Origin: Sphingomonas sp. 35-24ZXX
Lineage (GTDB): Bacteria; Pseudomonadota; Alphaproteobacteria; Sphingomonadales; Sphingomonadaceae
Assembly: GCF_000786215.1 (NCBI RefSeq)
Contig: NZ_JROG01000003.1
Span: 372,001-436,000 of the forward strand
Length of the DNA stretch: 64,000 bases
Direction: 5' to 3'
Below, piece after piece: positions 29,066 through 41,367 of this stretch. The notes under the pieces are model-generated. The model saw only the letters and a list, made by a program, of their open reading frames with translations, was not told the origin of the DNA and did not search any database. Position 1 is the first letter of the stretch; the number at the start of each line of letters is the position of its first letter. The position numbers and the translations under genes are program-made.

Positions 29066-29565
29066 ACAGCCTTTTGCCCCCGCGGCTGACCCATCTCGCC
29101 GCGCGCGTCATTGCCGAGAACGCGGCGGTCGGGCGCAAGGTCGTGCTCGCGGAAAGCTGCACCGGCGGCCTGGTCTGCGCGGCGCTGACCGAAATTCCGG
29201 GAAGCTCCGACGTTCTGGAACGCGGATTTGTCACCTATTCGAACGAAGCCAAGATCGAGTCGCTCGGTGTAAGCGCCGAGCTGATCGATACATTCGGTGC
29301 GGTGTCGGTTGCTGTGGCCTGGGGCATGGCACGCGGCGCGCTGAAACATTCGGACGCCGATGTGGCAGTTGCGATTACCGGCATCGCCGGTCCTGGCGGC
29401 GGCAGCGAGAGCAAGCCGGTGGGCACCGTGGTGTTCGCCTGCGCGCTGCGCGGACAGAGCGAAAACGACATCAGCGCCGAACAGAAAAATTTCGACCCGA
29501 CGCTCAGCCGCGCCGAAATCCGTCAGGAAGCCGCGCTCGCCGCGCTGGAATTGCTGCTGCCGTAA
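29062..29565 (+). CDS. pncC: CinA-family nicotinamide-nucleotide amidohydrolase (PncC)
   Basis: The protein has 167 residues, corresponding to the CinA C-terminal domain alone. Family motifs are present: ESCTGGLVCAALT near the start (catalytic Ser/Thr region), GFVTYSNEAK and AITGIAGPGGG. PncC deamidates NMN to nicotinate mononucleotide for NAD recycling. GTG 29062 is the start, coupled to the gene before it. Its last 43 bases overlap the 3' end of ratA on the other strand. Confidence 0.92.
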   Translation: MNSLLPPRLTHLAARVIAENAAVGRKVVLAESCTGGLVCAALTEIPGSSDVLERGFVTYSNEAKIESLGVSAELIDTFGAVSVAVAWGMARGALKHSDADVAVAITGIAGPGGGSESKPVGTVVFACALRGQSENDISAEQKNFDPTLSRAEIRQEAALAALELLLP

Positions 29566-29987
29566 AGTTCGGCCGCGCGAGTTTCGAACGCGCTCACCAT
29601 CTTGCGGAACGCGCGGTCGAAATACTGGCCGGCCAGCGATTCAAACAGCCGGTTCTTGAACGTGAACGCCACGTAGAAGTCGAGCGAGCAGCCCCCCTGC
29701 CCGTCGCTGGCAAACTGCCAGACATTCTCGAGGTTCTTGAGCGGCCCATCCAGATATTCGACCTCGATCCGTTCGCCCGGCACCTTGGTGACCTTCGAGG
29801 TGAATTTCTCGCGCAACTGCTTGAAGCCCACCACCATGTCCGCGACCATCTCGGTCGGACTGTCGGACTTGACCCGCGTGGCGATCACCCACGGCAGAAA
29901 CTCGGCATAGCGCGCGACATCGGCGACCAGATCGTACATCTGGTCGGGCCGAAAGGGCAGTTGCCGGGTCTCACGATGCGAAGGCAT
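29523..29987 (-). CDS. ratA: RatA/Coq10-type START-domain protein
   Basis: The protein has 154 residues of the SRPBCC/polyketide-cyclase fold: RQLPFRPDQMYDLVADVARYAEFLPW at the start, then LREKFTSKV and WQFASDG, with the long C-terminal helix around FRKMVSAFETRAAELYG. The E. coli relative RatA (PasT) has been described as a translation inhibitor or a ubiquinone-binding Coq10 homologue. The lipA-ratA pairing (6-base gap) favours a respiratory or lipoyl-linked role here. A Ser/Ala-rich tail is encoded in the region that overlaps pncC. Confidence 0.9.
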   Translation of the reverse strand: MPSHRETRQLPFRPDQMYDLVADVARYAEFLPWVIATRVKSDSPTEMVADMVVGFKQLREKFTSKVTKVPGERIEVEYLDGPLKNLENVWQFASDGQGGCSLDFYVAFTFKNRLFESLAGQYFDRAFRKMVSAFETRAAELYGSSNSSAASAAS

Positions 29988-29993
29988 GGCGGT

Positions 29994-30935
29994 TCAGCGC
30001 GCTGCCTGCTTGGCGAGCTTGGCCTCGCGCGCAGCGCGCATCTGCGCGAAATCCTCGCCGGCGTGATAGCTCGAGCGCGTGAGCGGGCTCGATGCCACCT
30101 GCAGGAAGCCCTTGGCCCGCGCGATCGCGGCATAGGCATCGAACGCCTTGGGGGTCACGAAATCGATGACCTTGGCATGACGCGGCGTGGGCTGCAGATA
30201 CTGGCCCATGGTCAGAAAATCGACATCGGCCGAGCGCATGTCGTCCATCACCTGGTGCACTTCCAGCCGTTCCTCGCCCAGGCCCAGCATGACGCCCGAC
30301 TTGGTGAAGATCGAAGGGTCGAGCCGCTTGACCATCTCGAGCAGCCGCAGCGACGCATAATAGCGCGCGCCGGGACGGATGGTCGGATACAGCCGGGGGA
30401 CGGTTTCCAGATTGTGGTTATAGACGTCCGGACGCGCGGTCACGATCGCCTCCACCGCCGCTTCGTGCTTGTTGCGAAAATCGGGGGTGAGAATCTCGAT
30501 CGTGGTCTTGGGCGTGGTGCGCCGCAGCGCCTCGATCACCTTGACGAACTGGCTGGCACCGCCATCGGCAAGGTCATCGCGGTCCACCGAGGTGATCACG
30601 ATATGCTCCAGCCCCATCTGCGCGGCGGCATCGGCGACGTGCTGCGGTTCCTTGAGGTCGACAGCGCGCGGCATGCCGGTCTTGACGTTGCAGAACGCGC
30701 AGGCGCGGGTGCAGACGTCACCCAGAATCATCACCGTGGCGTGCTTCTTGGTCCAGCATTCGCCGATATTGGGGCACGCCGCCTCTTCGCACACGGTGTT
30801 GAGATTGAGATCGCGCATCAGTTTGCGAGTCTCGTTGAACCCCTTGCTGGTAGGCGCGCGAACGCGGATCCAGTCGGGCTTGCGGACACGGGCCGGGCGA
30901 CCCTCGGGGGTGGCGATGGGGGTGATGTCGTTCAT
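29994..30935 (-). CDS. lipA: Lipoyl synthase
   Basis: The protein has 313 residues. Radical-SAM cluster motif CTRACAFC (Cys75, Cys79, Cys82) and the auxiliary cluster cysteines Cys49, Cys54 and Cys60 ([12 protein letters not shown]) are all present, together with a C-terminal RSSY motif with the conserved serine ([13 protein letters not shown]). It inserts two sulfur atoms into protein-bound octanoyl groups. It leads the lipA-ratA pair and is divergent from the PNPOx-like gene. Confidence 0.97.
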   Translation of the reverse strand: MNDITPIATPEGRPARVRKPDWIRVRAPTSKGFNETRKLMRDLNLNTVCEEAACPNIGECWTKKHATVMILGDVCTRACAFCNVKTGMPRAVDLKEPQHVADAAAQMGLEHIVITSVDRDDLADGGASQFVKVIEALRRTTPKTTIEILTPDFRNKHEAAVEAIVTARPDVYNHNLETVPRLYPTIRPGARYYASLRLLEMVKRLDPSIFTKSGVMLGLGEERLEVHQVMDDMRSADVDFLTMGQYLQPTPRHAKVIDFVTPKAFDAYAAIARAKGFLQVASSPLTRSSYHAGEDFAQMRAAREAKLAKQAAR

Positions 30936-31048
30936 GATCCGCGCTTTAGCGCAGCGATGACGCCACTTCCACTGGTAAAAGCAACCTGGCGATCACACCT
31001 ATCGCCCGACGCTGCGCGCCTGCATGTCCGCAATCCTCTGGAGCACCA

Positions 31049-31675
31049 ATGGAATCCGCCAACACGTTCGACCTGCCCGATGACCTCGATGCCGTTCTCG
31101 CCGATGTCTGGCAGCGGCTGGGCCGTGCCGCCAAGGATCGCCGCGCGGCGATGCATACGCCCGTGGTGGCGACGGTCACAAAGGCTGGCATCCCCAGCCA
31201 GCGGGTGATGGTGCTGCGCGCTTTTGATCGCGCCACCGCGACACTGCGCTTCCACACCGATGCGCGCGCGGCCAAGGCCGAGCAGGTGGGGTCGGGAAGT
31301 CCGGTGTCGATCCTGGGCTATGATGCGGGGGCCAAGCGCCAGTTCAGGCTTTCGGGCACCGCGAGGATCGAGACCGACACGCCCGCGGCCGACCGGGCAT
31401 GGGCCGAGGCCACGCTGTTTGCCCGGCGCTGCTATCTTGCCGACCCTGCCCCGGGCACGGTCTCCGATCTGCCGGTCTCGGGCCTTGCCGCCGATATCGA
31501 GGGTCGCAAGCCCGAAGACGAGGCTGAGGTCGCGCCCGGCCGCGCCAATTTCGCCCTGCTGATGGCAGACATCGACACCGTCGAATTCCTCCACCTGGCC
31601 CACACCGGCCATCGCCGCGCTCTGTTTGTCCGCTCACCCGTGGACGCATGGCAGGGTAAGTGGCTGGTGCCGTGA
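31049..31675 (+). CDS. PNPOx-like flavin-binding protein
   Basis: The protein has 208 residues of the pyridoxamine 5'-phosphate oxidase split-barrel fold: the FMN-binding stretch QRVMVLRAFDRATATLRFHT is followed by FRLSGTARIE and by VEFLHL with a C-terminal GKWLVP. This matches the PNPOx-like group (Pyridox_oxase_2), which uses FMN or F420 and often has no assigned substrate. It is divergent from lipA. PdxH itself is possible, but the C-terminus does not show the PdxH dimer motif. Confidence 0.78.
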   Translation: MESANTFDLPDDLDAVLADVWQRLGRAAKDRRAAMHTPVVATVTKAGIPSQRVMVLRAFDRATATLRFHTDARAAKAEQVGSGSPVSILGYDAGAKRQFRLSGTARIETDTPAADRAWAEATLFARRCYLADPAPGTVSDLPVSGLAADIEGRKPEDEAEVAPGRANFALLMADIDTVEFLHLAHTGHRRALFVRSPVDAWQGKWLVP

Positions 31676-31683
31676 TATCGGGG

Positions 31684-32745
31684 TTACGGGATCAGGCGGT
31701 CAGCACGCAGCTGCGCAAAAAGATCGAAAAACGCGCCATTGGTGGACTGGTAGCCATTAAAACCCAGACTGCGGCTTTTCGACATGTCAGTGACCACCTC
31801 TATCGGGCGACCCAGGTCAGCGTCGGTGTGCCAGGGTGATGCGAGGCGCTTCAGGTCGGGTTCGGTCAAGCCCTCGCGCGCCGCAATGTCCCGCCAAAGG
31901 CCCGCATCGTCTGCCATCTGGGCTTCCAGCGGACGCAGCACGCCATCGAACTCTGCAGCCTGCACCCCGAACCAGTCCGCGATCTGGCCCCACATCCACT
32001 TCCAGCGGAAGACGTCGCCGTTGACCACATTGAACGCTTCATTGTGCGCGGCCTCGGTGTCTACTGCCCAGAGCAGCTGCCGGGCAAGCTGCCGCGCCTC
32101 GGTCATATCGGTCAGGCTGTTCCACTGGGTCGCCGATCCTGGAAAAGCGAACGGCCGCCCCGTCTCTCGGCAGAGTGTCGCATAGACCGCCAGCGTTGTT
32201 CCCATGTTCATGGCATTGCCCACCGCTTTCCCGATCACGGTATGCGGACGATGAACACTCCAGGTGAAGCCATCGCGCGCTGCAGCGTTGAAGAGTTCGT
32301 CCTCTTGCGCGTAATAGAAGTTCTCTACGCCCAGCCGAGGCTGCTCCTCGCGAAACGGGGTTTGCGGCAAGGAACCTTTCCCATATGCCTCGAACGGCCC
32401 GAGGTAATGCTTGAGCCCCGTCACCAGCGCGACATGCCGTGGTGCGGTCGGCCTGGGCAGGCCGTCCAGCAGATTGCGGACCATCGCGGCATTGACCCGA
32501 ATGTTTTCTGCCTCGCTGGACTGACGCAGCCATGTTGTGATGAAGACGGCATCAGGGTCGATGGACGCCAGCGCTGCTGCCGTCCCTGCTGCGTCCTGCA
32601 GATCTGCCACCACCGGCAGCACCTTGTCCTGGGTGCTCGGCCGACGCGCCAGTCCGTGAACCCTCCAGCCCTGGTCGACCAGCAACTGCGCGGTGGCACT
32701 GCCGATAATCCCGCTTGCGCCCACTACCAATGCCGTCCTTGCCAT
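31684..32745 (-). CDS. PRISE-type short-chain reductase (progesterone 5-beta-reductase/iridoid synthase-like)
   Basis: The protein has 353 residues of the atypical SDR family. GASGIIGSATAQ (9-20) binds NADPH. The PRISE hallmarks are present: the TGLKHYLGPFE segment with the catalytic Lys (about 112) and the NFYY motif (142-145) with the catalytic Tyr. PRISE enzymes reduce activated C=C bonds of enones and of 8-oxogeranial. A conserved SLTDMTEA segment appears midway. It is transcribed away from an HxlR regulator, 99 bases apart, suggesting regulation by an electrophile that is also the substrate. Substrate is inference. Confidence 0.82.
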   Translation of the reverse strand: MARTALVVGASGIIGSATAQLLVDQGWRVHGLARRPSTQDKVLPVVADLQDAAGTAAALASIDPDAVFITTWLRQSSEAENIRVNAAMVRNLLDGLPRPTAPRHVALVTGLKHYLGPFEAYGKGSLPQTPFREEQPRLGVENFYYAQEDELFNAAARDGFTWSVHRPHTVIGKAVGNAMNMGTTLAVYATLCRETGRPFAFPGSATQWNSLTDMTEARQLARQLLWAVDTEAAHNEAFNVVNGDVFRWKWMWGQIADWFGVQAAEFDGVLRPLEAQMADDAGLWRDIAAREGLTEPDLKRLASPWHTDADLGRPIEVVTDMSKSRSLGFNGYQSTNGAFFDLFAQLRADRLIP

Positions 32746-32824
32746 CTTCGATCTCCTGTGTTCCGTGCCTCGTCAGCTAGGCAGCGGCAGGTCAATGTTC
32801 TAGACGGCACCAATTGGGGACATA

Positions 32825-32840
32825 GTCACCTGGAGGTAAC
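32825..32840. promoter_or_regulatory. Inverted repeat overlapping the HxlR ribosome binding site
   Basis: GTCACCT-GG-AGGTAAC: 7-base arms that match at six of seven positions. The right arm holds the GGAGG ribosome binding site (32832-32836) of the regulator gene that starts at 32845. It lies in the 99-base gap shared with the divergent PRISE reductase. An HxlR dimer could bind here to repress its own gene and perhaps the reductase. Confidence 0.45.
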
Positions 32841-32844
32841 CACC

Positions 32845-33222
32845 ATGAAGCCTGGATCAGCCGATGACGAATGGCGCGAAGACTGCGCTCCGCGCCGAGT
32901 TCTCGCGCTGTTTGCAACGAAATGGACGAGCATGATCCTGCATACGTTGCAGGCACGCCATGCCGGTGCAGCAAGGACGGGCGTGCTGTTGCGCAGCCTC
33001 CCGGGTATTTCCAAGAAAATGCTCACCCAGACGCTGCGCGAAATGGAAGCAAGCGGACTGATTTCGCGGCATGTTCAAGGAAGCATCCCGCCTGCGGTGG
33101 AATATCGTTTGACGCCGCTGGGCGACCGTTTTGTCGAACCCGTCGAACTTCTATACGCGTGGAGCCGGCAAAACGCCGACGCGCTCGATGCTCTGGTCGA
33201 TCGCCCTTCGTCCCGTCGCTGA
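32845..33222 (+). CDS. HxlR-family (DUF24) transcriptional regulator
   Basis: The protein has 125 residues from ATG 32845, with TGGAGGT 8-14 bases upstream. Winged HTH with FATKWTSMILHTL, then LPGISKKMLTQTLREMEASGLISR (recognition helix) and VEYRLTPLGD in the wing, the standard HxlR pattern. A single cysteine, Cys14, sits just before the first helix where YodB, CatR and HypR carry their redox-sensing cysteine. It should act as a homodimeric repressor. Divergent from the PRISE reductase, its likely target. Confidence 0.9.
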   Translation: MKPGSADDEWREDCAPRRVLALFATKWTSMILHTLQARHAGAARTGVLLRSLPGISKKMLTQTLREMEASGLISRHVQGSIPPAVEYRLTPLGDRFVEPVELLYAWSRQNADALDALVDRPSSRR

Positions 33223-33240
33223 GCTTCCGCTCTCGGCGGG

Positions 33241-34806
33241 TCATTCCCACTCGATCGTGCCGGGCGGCTTCGACGTATAGTCGTAGACCACGCGGTTGAT
33301 GCCCTTGACCTCGTTGATGATCCGCGTGGCCGTCCGCTGCAGGAAGCTCGAGTCGAACGGATAGATATCCGCCGTCATGCCATCGGTGCTGGTGACGGCC
33401 CGCAGCGCGCAGACATTGTCGTACGTCCGGCCATCGCCCATCACGCCGACGGTCTTGACCGGCAACAGCACGGCGAACGCCTGCCAGATCGCGTCGTACA
33501 GGCCGGCGTTTCGGATCTCGTCCAGATAGATCGCATCGGCCTTGCGCAGCACGTCGCAGCGCTCGCGCGTCACCTCGCCGGGGATACGGATCGCAAGGCC
33601 CGGCCCGGGGAACGGATGCCGGCCGACGAACACGTCGGGCAGGCCCAGTTCGCGGCCCAATGCGCGCACCTCGTCCTTGAACAGTTCGCGCAAGGGTTCG
33701 ACGAGCTTCATGTTCATCCGCTCGGGCAGACCGCCGACATTGTGGTGGCTCTTGATCGTGACCGAAGGCCCGCCGGTGAAGGAGACGCTCTCGATGACAT
33801 CGGGATACAGCGTGCCCTGCGCCAGGAATTCTGCCCCGCCGATCTTGCGTGCTTCGGATTCGAACACGTCGATGAACGTCTTGCCGATGAACTTGCGCTT
33901 GAGCTCGGGGTCGGTGACGCCGGCGAGCCCGCCCAGGAACAGGGCTTCGGCCTGCACATGCACCAGCGGGATGTTGTAGTGGCCCTTGAACAGGCTGACG
34001 ACCTGATCGGCCTCGCCCATGCGCATCAGTCCGTGGTCGACGAACACGCAGGTCAGCTGGTCGCCGATCGCCTCATGGATCAGCACCGCCGCCACCGCAC
34101 TGTCGACCCCGCCGGAAAGCCCGCAGATCACCCGCGAAGAGCCCACCTGGGCACGGATCTCGGCAATCTTGGCGGCCTTGAACTCGGCCATCGACCAGTC
34201 GCCGCGGCAACCGCAGACATGGCGCACGAAATTGGCGATCAGCTTGCCGCCATCGGGGGTGTGGACCACTTCGGGGTGGAACTGCATCGCATAGAAGCAG
34301 CGATCGTCATCGGCGATGACCGCGAAGGGCGCGCCGGGCGAAGACGCGACAGAGCGGAAGCCGGGGGCGAGCGCGGTGACCTTGTCGCCATGGCTCATCC
34401 AGACCTGATGCGCCTCGCCTTCCTTCCACAGGCCGTCGAACAGACGGCAGCGGTCGGTGATCTCGATGAACGCGCGGCCGAATTCGCCGCCCTTTTCGCC
34501 GCCGCCTTCGACCAGGCCGCCCAGTTGCTGGGTCATCGTCTGCTGGCCGTAGCAGATGCCCAGGATGGGGAGCCCCGAGTCGAGGATCGCCTGGGGGGCC
34601 CGCGGGCTGCCGTCTTCGGTCACCGACGCCGGGCCGCCGGACAGGATCACGCCCTTGGGCTTCATCCGGGCGAACGCGGCCTCGGCGCTGCTGAACGGCG
34701 CGATCTCGCTATACACCCCCGCCTCGCGCACCCGGCGCGCGATGAGCTGGGTCACCTGGCTGCCGAAATCGACAATCAGAACGGATTCGTCATGGGCTAT
34801 GGTCAT
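33241..34806 (-). CDS. guaA: GMP synthase (glutamine-hydrolysing)
   Basis: The protein has 521 residues. Class I glutamine amidotransferase domain (GICYGQQ with nucleophile Cys85, FHPEVVHT), ATP pyrophosphatase domain (GLSGGVDSA) and a C-terminal dimerisation domain ending in TIEWE. It makes GMP from XMP. It lies downstream of the acyl-CoA synthetase on the same strand, and there is no sign of a shared pathway. Confidence 0.98.
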   Translation of the reverse strand: MTIAHDESVLIVDFGSQVTQLIARRVREAGVYSEIAPFSSAEAAFARMKPKGVILSGGPASVTEDGSPRAPQAILDSGLPILGICYGQQTMTQQLGGLVEGGGEKGGEFGRAFIEITDRCRLFDGLWKEGEAHQVWMSHGDKVTALAPGFRSVASSPGAPFAVIADDDRCFYAMQFHPEVVHTPDGGKLIANFVRHVCGCRGDWSMAEFKAAKIAEIRAQVGSSRVICGLSGGVDSAVAAVLIHEAIGDQLTCVFVDHGLMRMGEADQVVSLFKGHYNIPLVHVQAEALFLGGLAGVTDPELKRKFIGKTFIDVFESEARKIGGAEFLAQGTLYPDVIESVSFTGGPSVTIKSHHNVGGLPERMNMKLVEPLRELFKDEVRALGRELGLPDVFVGRHPFPGPGLAIRIPGEVTRERCDVLRKADAIYLDEIRNAGLYDAIWQAFAVLLPVKTVGVMGDGRTYDNVCALRAVTSTDGMTADIYPFDSSFLQRTATRIINEVKGINRVVYDYTSKPPGTIEWE

Positions 34807-34838
34807 GGCCAGCGGATAGTTTGACCACGCGCGCGAGT

Positions 34839-36398
34839 CTAGCCTGCAGTCTCCACCAGCATCGCGCGGAGGTCGGTCTTGAGGATCTTGCCAATATGGC
34901 TGCGCGGGAGTTCGTCGATCGGGTGGAGCGCGGAGAGGCGCTGGGTCTTGCCGAGTTCAGCGTTGACGCTCGCCAGCAAGGCATCGAGGTCCAGCGCCTG
35001 GCCAGGAGCGGCGACAACGAAGCCGACCGGGGTCTCGCCCCAGCGTTCCGAGGGCATGCCCACCACTGCGGCGTCGGCAACGCCTGGCTGCAGCATCAGG
35101 ACTTCCTCGAGGTCCTTGGGGTAGATATTGAACCCGCCCGAGATGATCATGTCCTTGGCGCGGCCAACGATCTGGACGAAGCCATCCTCGTCGACGATGC
35201 CGATGTCGCCCATCTTGAACCACAGATCGCCGTTGGCATCGCGCCATTCCATCTCGCGGGTCTTGTCGGGCTGGTTCTTGTAGCCGCTCATCATCGTCGG
35301 CGAGCGGCCCACAATCTCGCCCTTGGAGCCCGGGGGCAGCTCGTTGCCCTTCTCGTCCACGACCTTGAGTTCATGGCCCTTCACCGGCTGGCCGACGGTG
35401 TGCAGCTTGTCGGGGAAGTTGTGCGCCTGGAGCATGCAGACGACGCCGCCTTCGGTCATGCCGTAGATTTCGACCAGCCCGCCCGGAAAGCGCCTGAGCG
35501 CCTCGGCCTTCAATTCGGCGCTGAACGGTGCGCTGGTGCAGAACTTGATCTGCATCGACGACAGGTCATGCGCATCGAAATCCGGGTGAGAGAGCAGCCG
35601 CTGGTACTGCACCGGCACCAGCATGGTGTGCGTCGCGCGCATGTCCTGCGCCGCCTGCAGCCAGCCTGCCGCATCGAACCTGCCCATCAGCCTCGCCAGA
35701 CCGCCGTGAACCATCGTTGGCAGAAACACTGCGAGCGTCGTGTTCGAGTAGAGCGGCGTCGAGAGGATCGCGCGGGCCTGCTCGCTGTAGATCGACTGGA
35801 AACCGGCCACCGACTGGCGCCAGCGCATGGCGTGCGAATGGACGATCCCCTTGGGCGTACCGGTCGTGCCGCTGGAATAGATGATGTTGAATGCGTCACC
35901 TGGCGCGGGCGGGGCGACATCGGGCACGGCGCCCTCGGCGGCCATCCAGCCTGAAATGTCGGGTGCATCGGCTGCGGGCGCATCCAACATCACATGCCTC
36001 GCCGTGCCCAGGTCGACGCCGCTGGCGATCAGCTCGGCGCGCTTTTCAGTGTCGATGAACAGATGGATCGCGCCAGAATCCGCGAGCATGTTGGCGAGCT
36101 GGCGCGGGGTGGCGCTGGTCGTGAGCGGCGCAGCGCAGCCACCGGCGCGGACCGCTCCCAGATAGGCGAGCGCATAAGCGACCGACGTCGTGCCAAGGAT
36201 CGCGACCGCCTGGCCGCGTTGCAGCCCGTCGGCAATCAGCTGCGCCGCGATGCGATCGACGCGAGCGGAGAGCTCGCCCCAGTTGATCTGGCTATGCCCG
36301 TCATCCAGTGCGGGTGCGTCGGGGCGAGCCTTGCCCCAGGCCGCGACGATGCCCGGCCAGTTGCCGAATTCCTGTTCGAGCTCCGCCTTGATGTCCAT
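34839..36398 (-). CDS. AMP-binding acyl-CoA synthetase/ligase
   Basis: The protein has 519 residues of the ANL superfamily. The P-loop [11 protein letters not shown] (174-184), the YGMTEGG motif, [18 protein letters not shown] and the C-terminal lysine ([12 protein letters not shown]) needed for adenylation are all present. It activates a carboxylate as acyl-AMP and then acyl-CoA. A small insertion or unusual GCAAPL segment near residues 87-92 marks the substrate pocket, but the substrate cannot be predicted. The 110 bases upstream hold no gene. Confidence 0.88.
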   Translation of the reverse strand: MDIKAELEQEFGNWPGIVAAWGKARPDAPALDDGHSQINWGELSARVDRIAAQLIADGLQRGQAVAILGTTSVAYALAYLGAVRAGGCAAPLTTSATPRQLANMLADSGAIHLFIDTEKRAELIASGVDLGTARHVMLDAPAADAPDISGWMAAEGAVPDVAPPAPGDAFNIIYSSGTTGTPKGIVHSHAMRWRQSVAGFQSIYSEQARAILSTPLYSNTTLAVFLPTMVHGGLARLMGRFDAAGWLQAAQDMRATHTMLVPVQYQRLLSHPDFDAHDLSSMQIKFCTSAPFSAELKAEALRRFPGGLVEIYGMTEGGVVCMLQAHNFPDKLHTVGQPVKGHELKVVDEKGNELPPGSKGEIVGRSPTMMSGYKNQPDKTREMEWRDANGDLWFKMGDIGIVDEDGFVQIVGRAKDMIISGGFNIYPKDLEEVLMLQPGVADAAVVGMPSERWGETPVGFVVAAPGQALDLDALLASVNAELGKTQRLSALHPIDELPRSHIGKILKTDLRAMLVETAG

Positions 36399-36484
36399 CC
36401 TCGTCCTCTCGCTGCGGGCCTTGAGGCCCTGTTGTGCAAGCTGTTATGCAGCCAGGGTGCAGGAGAGGAAAGAGGGTATCGTAA

Positions 36485-39718
<3,234 letters not shown>

Positions 39719-39731
39719 TGGCGATCGCGGT

Positions 39732-40199
39732 GTGACGCCGGTCCAGCTGGCTCTGGTCGTCGCGCACCGCCTGCGGCTGGTGTGGCGCCGGACGCTGAAG
39801 CAGCGCACACGCGGGGTCAAGGCGGTGGTCCTGCGCGGCGATGCGGTGCTGCTGATCCGGCACAGCTATCACGCCAGCGATCGCTACATGCTGCCCGGCG
39901 GCGGCAGGGACTGGGGCGAGACCGCGATCGAGGCGGGCATCCGCGAAGTCCTGGAAGAAGCCGGATGCCGCATCACCGATGTCCGCGAGCATGGCTGCTT
40001 TGTCTCGCATGCCGATGGCTGGCCCAACGAGATCACGCTGATCGTCGGCCAGACCACCGACGATCCTTGTGCGGATGGCCGGGAACTGCTCGATGCGCGC
40101 TTCTTTCCGCTCGATGCGCTGCCTTCAACGCTGACCGATGCGTCGCGTCGCAGGATCCTCGAAGTGCGCGACGGCCTGCCCCCTGCCGCCGACTGGTAG
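39732..40199 (+). CDS. Nudix hydrolase
   Basis: The protein has 155 residues and starts at GTG 39732, 13 bases after gyrB. The Nudix box is complete (residues 56-80: PGGGRDWGE, then REVLEEAG). An N-terminal basic helix precedes the fold. The family hydrolyses nucleoside diphosphate-linked compounds; the substrate cannot be given. It is close enough to be co-transcribed with gyrB. It meets dinB tail to tail with the stops one base apart. Confidence 0.86.
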   Translation: MTPVQLALVVAHRLRLVWRRTLKQRTRGVKAVVLRGDAVLLIRHSYHASDRYMLPGGGRDWGETAIEAGIREVLEEAGCRITDVREHGCFVSHADGWPNEITLIVGQTTDDPCADGRELLDARFFPLDALPSTLTDASRRRILEVRDGLPPAADW

Positions 40200-41300
40200 T
40201 CAACCGAATGGCAGCTCGGGCTGGCGTTCGTCGAACATCACCGGTTCGCCTGCCTGCGACAGTCCCGACAGCGTCAGCCCGAGCAGACGGATGCCATTGT
40301 GCAACGGCAGAATCTGGTCGACCAGAGCCTGGCCGATCTGGCCGAACTCCGACCGGCTCGCCACCGGCTGGCCCAGCGAACGCGCCCGCGTGATCGTGTG
40401 AAAATCGGAAAAGCGCGCCTTCAGCGTGACGGTCCGCCCCTGGGCTTCGGCACGTTCGACGCGTTCCCAGACGATATCGGCCACGCTCTCCAGCGCAGCG
40501 CGCAATCCGTCCTCGGTCCAGATGTCTTCGCCATAGGTCCGCTCCCCGCCGATCGACTTGCGGATGCGGTCGGGTCGTACCGGGCGGTTGTCGATACCGT
40601 GCGCGGCGCCATACAGATAACTGCCCCAGCTGCCGAAATTCTGGAGCAGCCATTGCTCCGACCTGGCGGCCAGATCCGCGCCCGTGGCGATGCCCAGCGC
40701 CGCCATCTTTTCGGCCGTGCGTGGCCCGATGCCGTGGAAGCGCTTGACCGGCAGGGCCGCGACGAAGGCAGGCCCCTGCTCCGGACGAATGACGCACAGG
40801 CCATCGGGCTTGTTCTGGTCGCTGGCGAGCTTGGCGATGAACTTGTTGTAGGACACCCCGGCGCTGGCCGTCAGCCCGGTTTCGCGCCGGATGTCATCGC
40901 GGATCATCTGCGCGATCGTGGTCGCAGAGGCGATATTGCGGCGATTGACCGTCACATCGAGATAGGCCTCGTCGAGCGAGAGCGGCTCGATCAGATCGGT
41001 ATGCTGCGCAAAAATGTCGCGAATCTGTCGGGAAACCGATTGATAGACATCGAAGCGCGGTTTGACGAAAATAAGGTCGGGGCAGCGTCGTTGCGCGGTG
41101 ACCGACGGCATCGCCGACCGAACGCCAAAGGCGCGCGCCTCATAACTGGCCGCGGCCACGACGCCGCGCCGCGATGACCCGCCGACCGCAACCGGAAGGC
41201 CGCGCAGCGCGGGATTGTCGCGCTGCTCGACGCTCGCAAAAAAGGCGTCCATGTCGATATGGATGATCTTGCGCGGCGCGGGATCGACAGGGTCAGCCAT
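40200..41300 (-). CDS. dinB: DNA polymerase IV
   Basis: The protein has 366 residues from ATG 41300; the frame opens 13 codons earlier. Y-family motifs: HIDMDAFFASVEQ with catalytic Asp, SLDEAYLDVT with Asp-Glu, the helix-hairpin-helix segment (FHGIGPRTAEKMAALGI) and the little-finger domain. It does translesion synthesis and is usually SOS-induced; I did not identify a LexA box in the intergenic region with certainty. Divergent from the efflux gene. Confidence 0.94.
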   Translation of the reverse strand: MADPVDPAPRKIIHIDMDAFFASVEQRDNPALRGLPVAVGGSSRRGVVAAASYEARAFGVRSAMPSVTAQRRCPDLIFVKPRFDVYQSVSRQIRDIFAQHTDLIEPLSLDEAYLDVTVNRRNIASATTIAQMIRDDIRRETGLTASAGVSYNKFIAKLASDQNKPDGLCVIRPEQGPAFVAALPVKRFHGIGPRTAEKMAALGIATGADLAARSEQWLLQNFGSWGSYLYGAAHGIDNRPVRPDRIRKSIGGERTYGEDIWTEDGLRAALESVADIVWERVERAEAQGRTVTLKARFSDFHTITRARSLGQPVASRSEFGQIGQALVDQILPLHNGIRLLGLTLSGLSQAGEPVMFDERQPELPFG

Positions 41301-41367
41301 GGGCCGGATGAAAATAGAAGTGCCGCGTGCGGTTGGCAATCAGGTCTCCAGCGCCCATTATGATGCA

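Noticed and set aside
29523-29987. Toxin-antitoxin reading of RatA
   Set aside because: No antitoxin (RatB/PasI-like) partner is beside it. The lipA-ratA pair and Coq10-type fold point to a housekeeping role.
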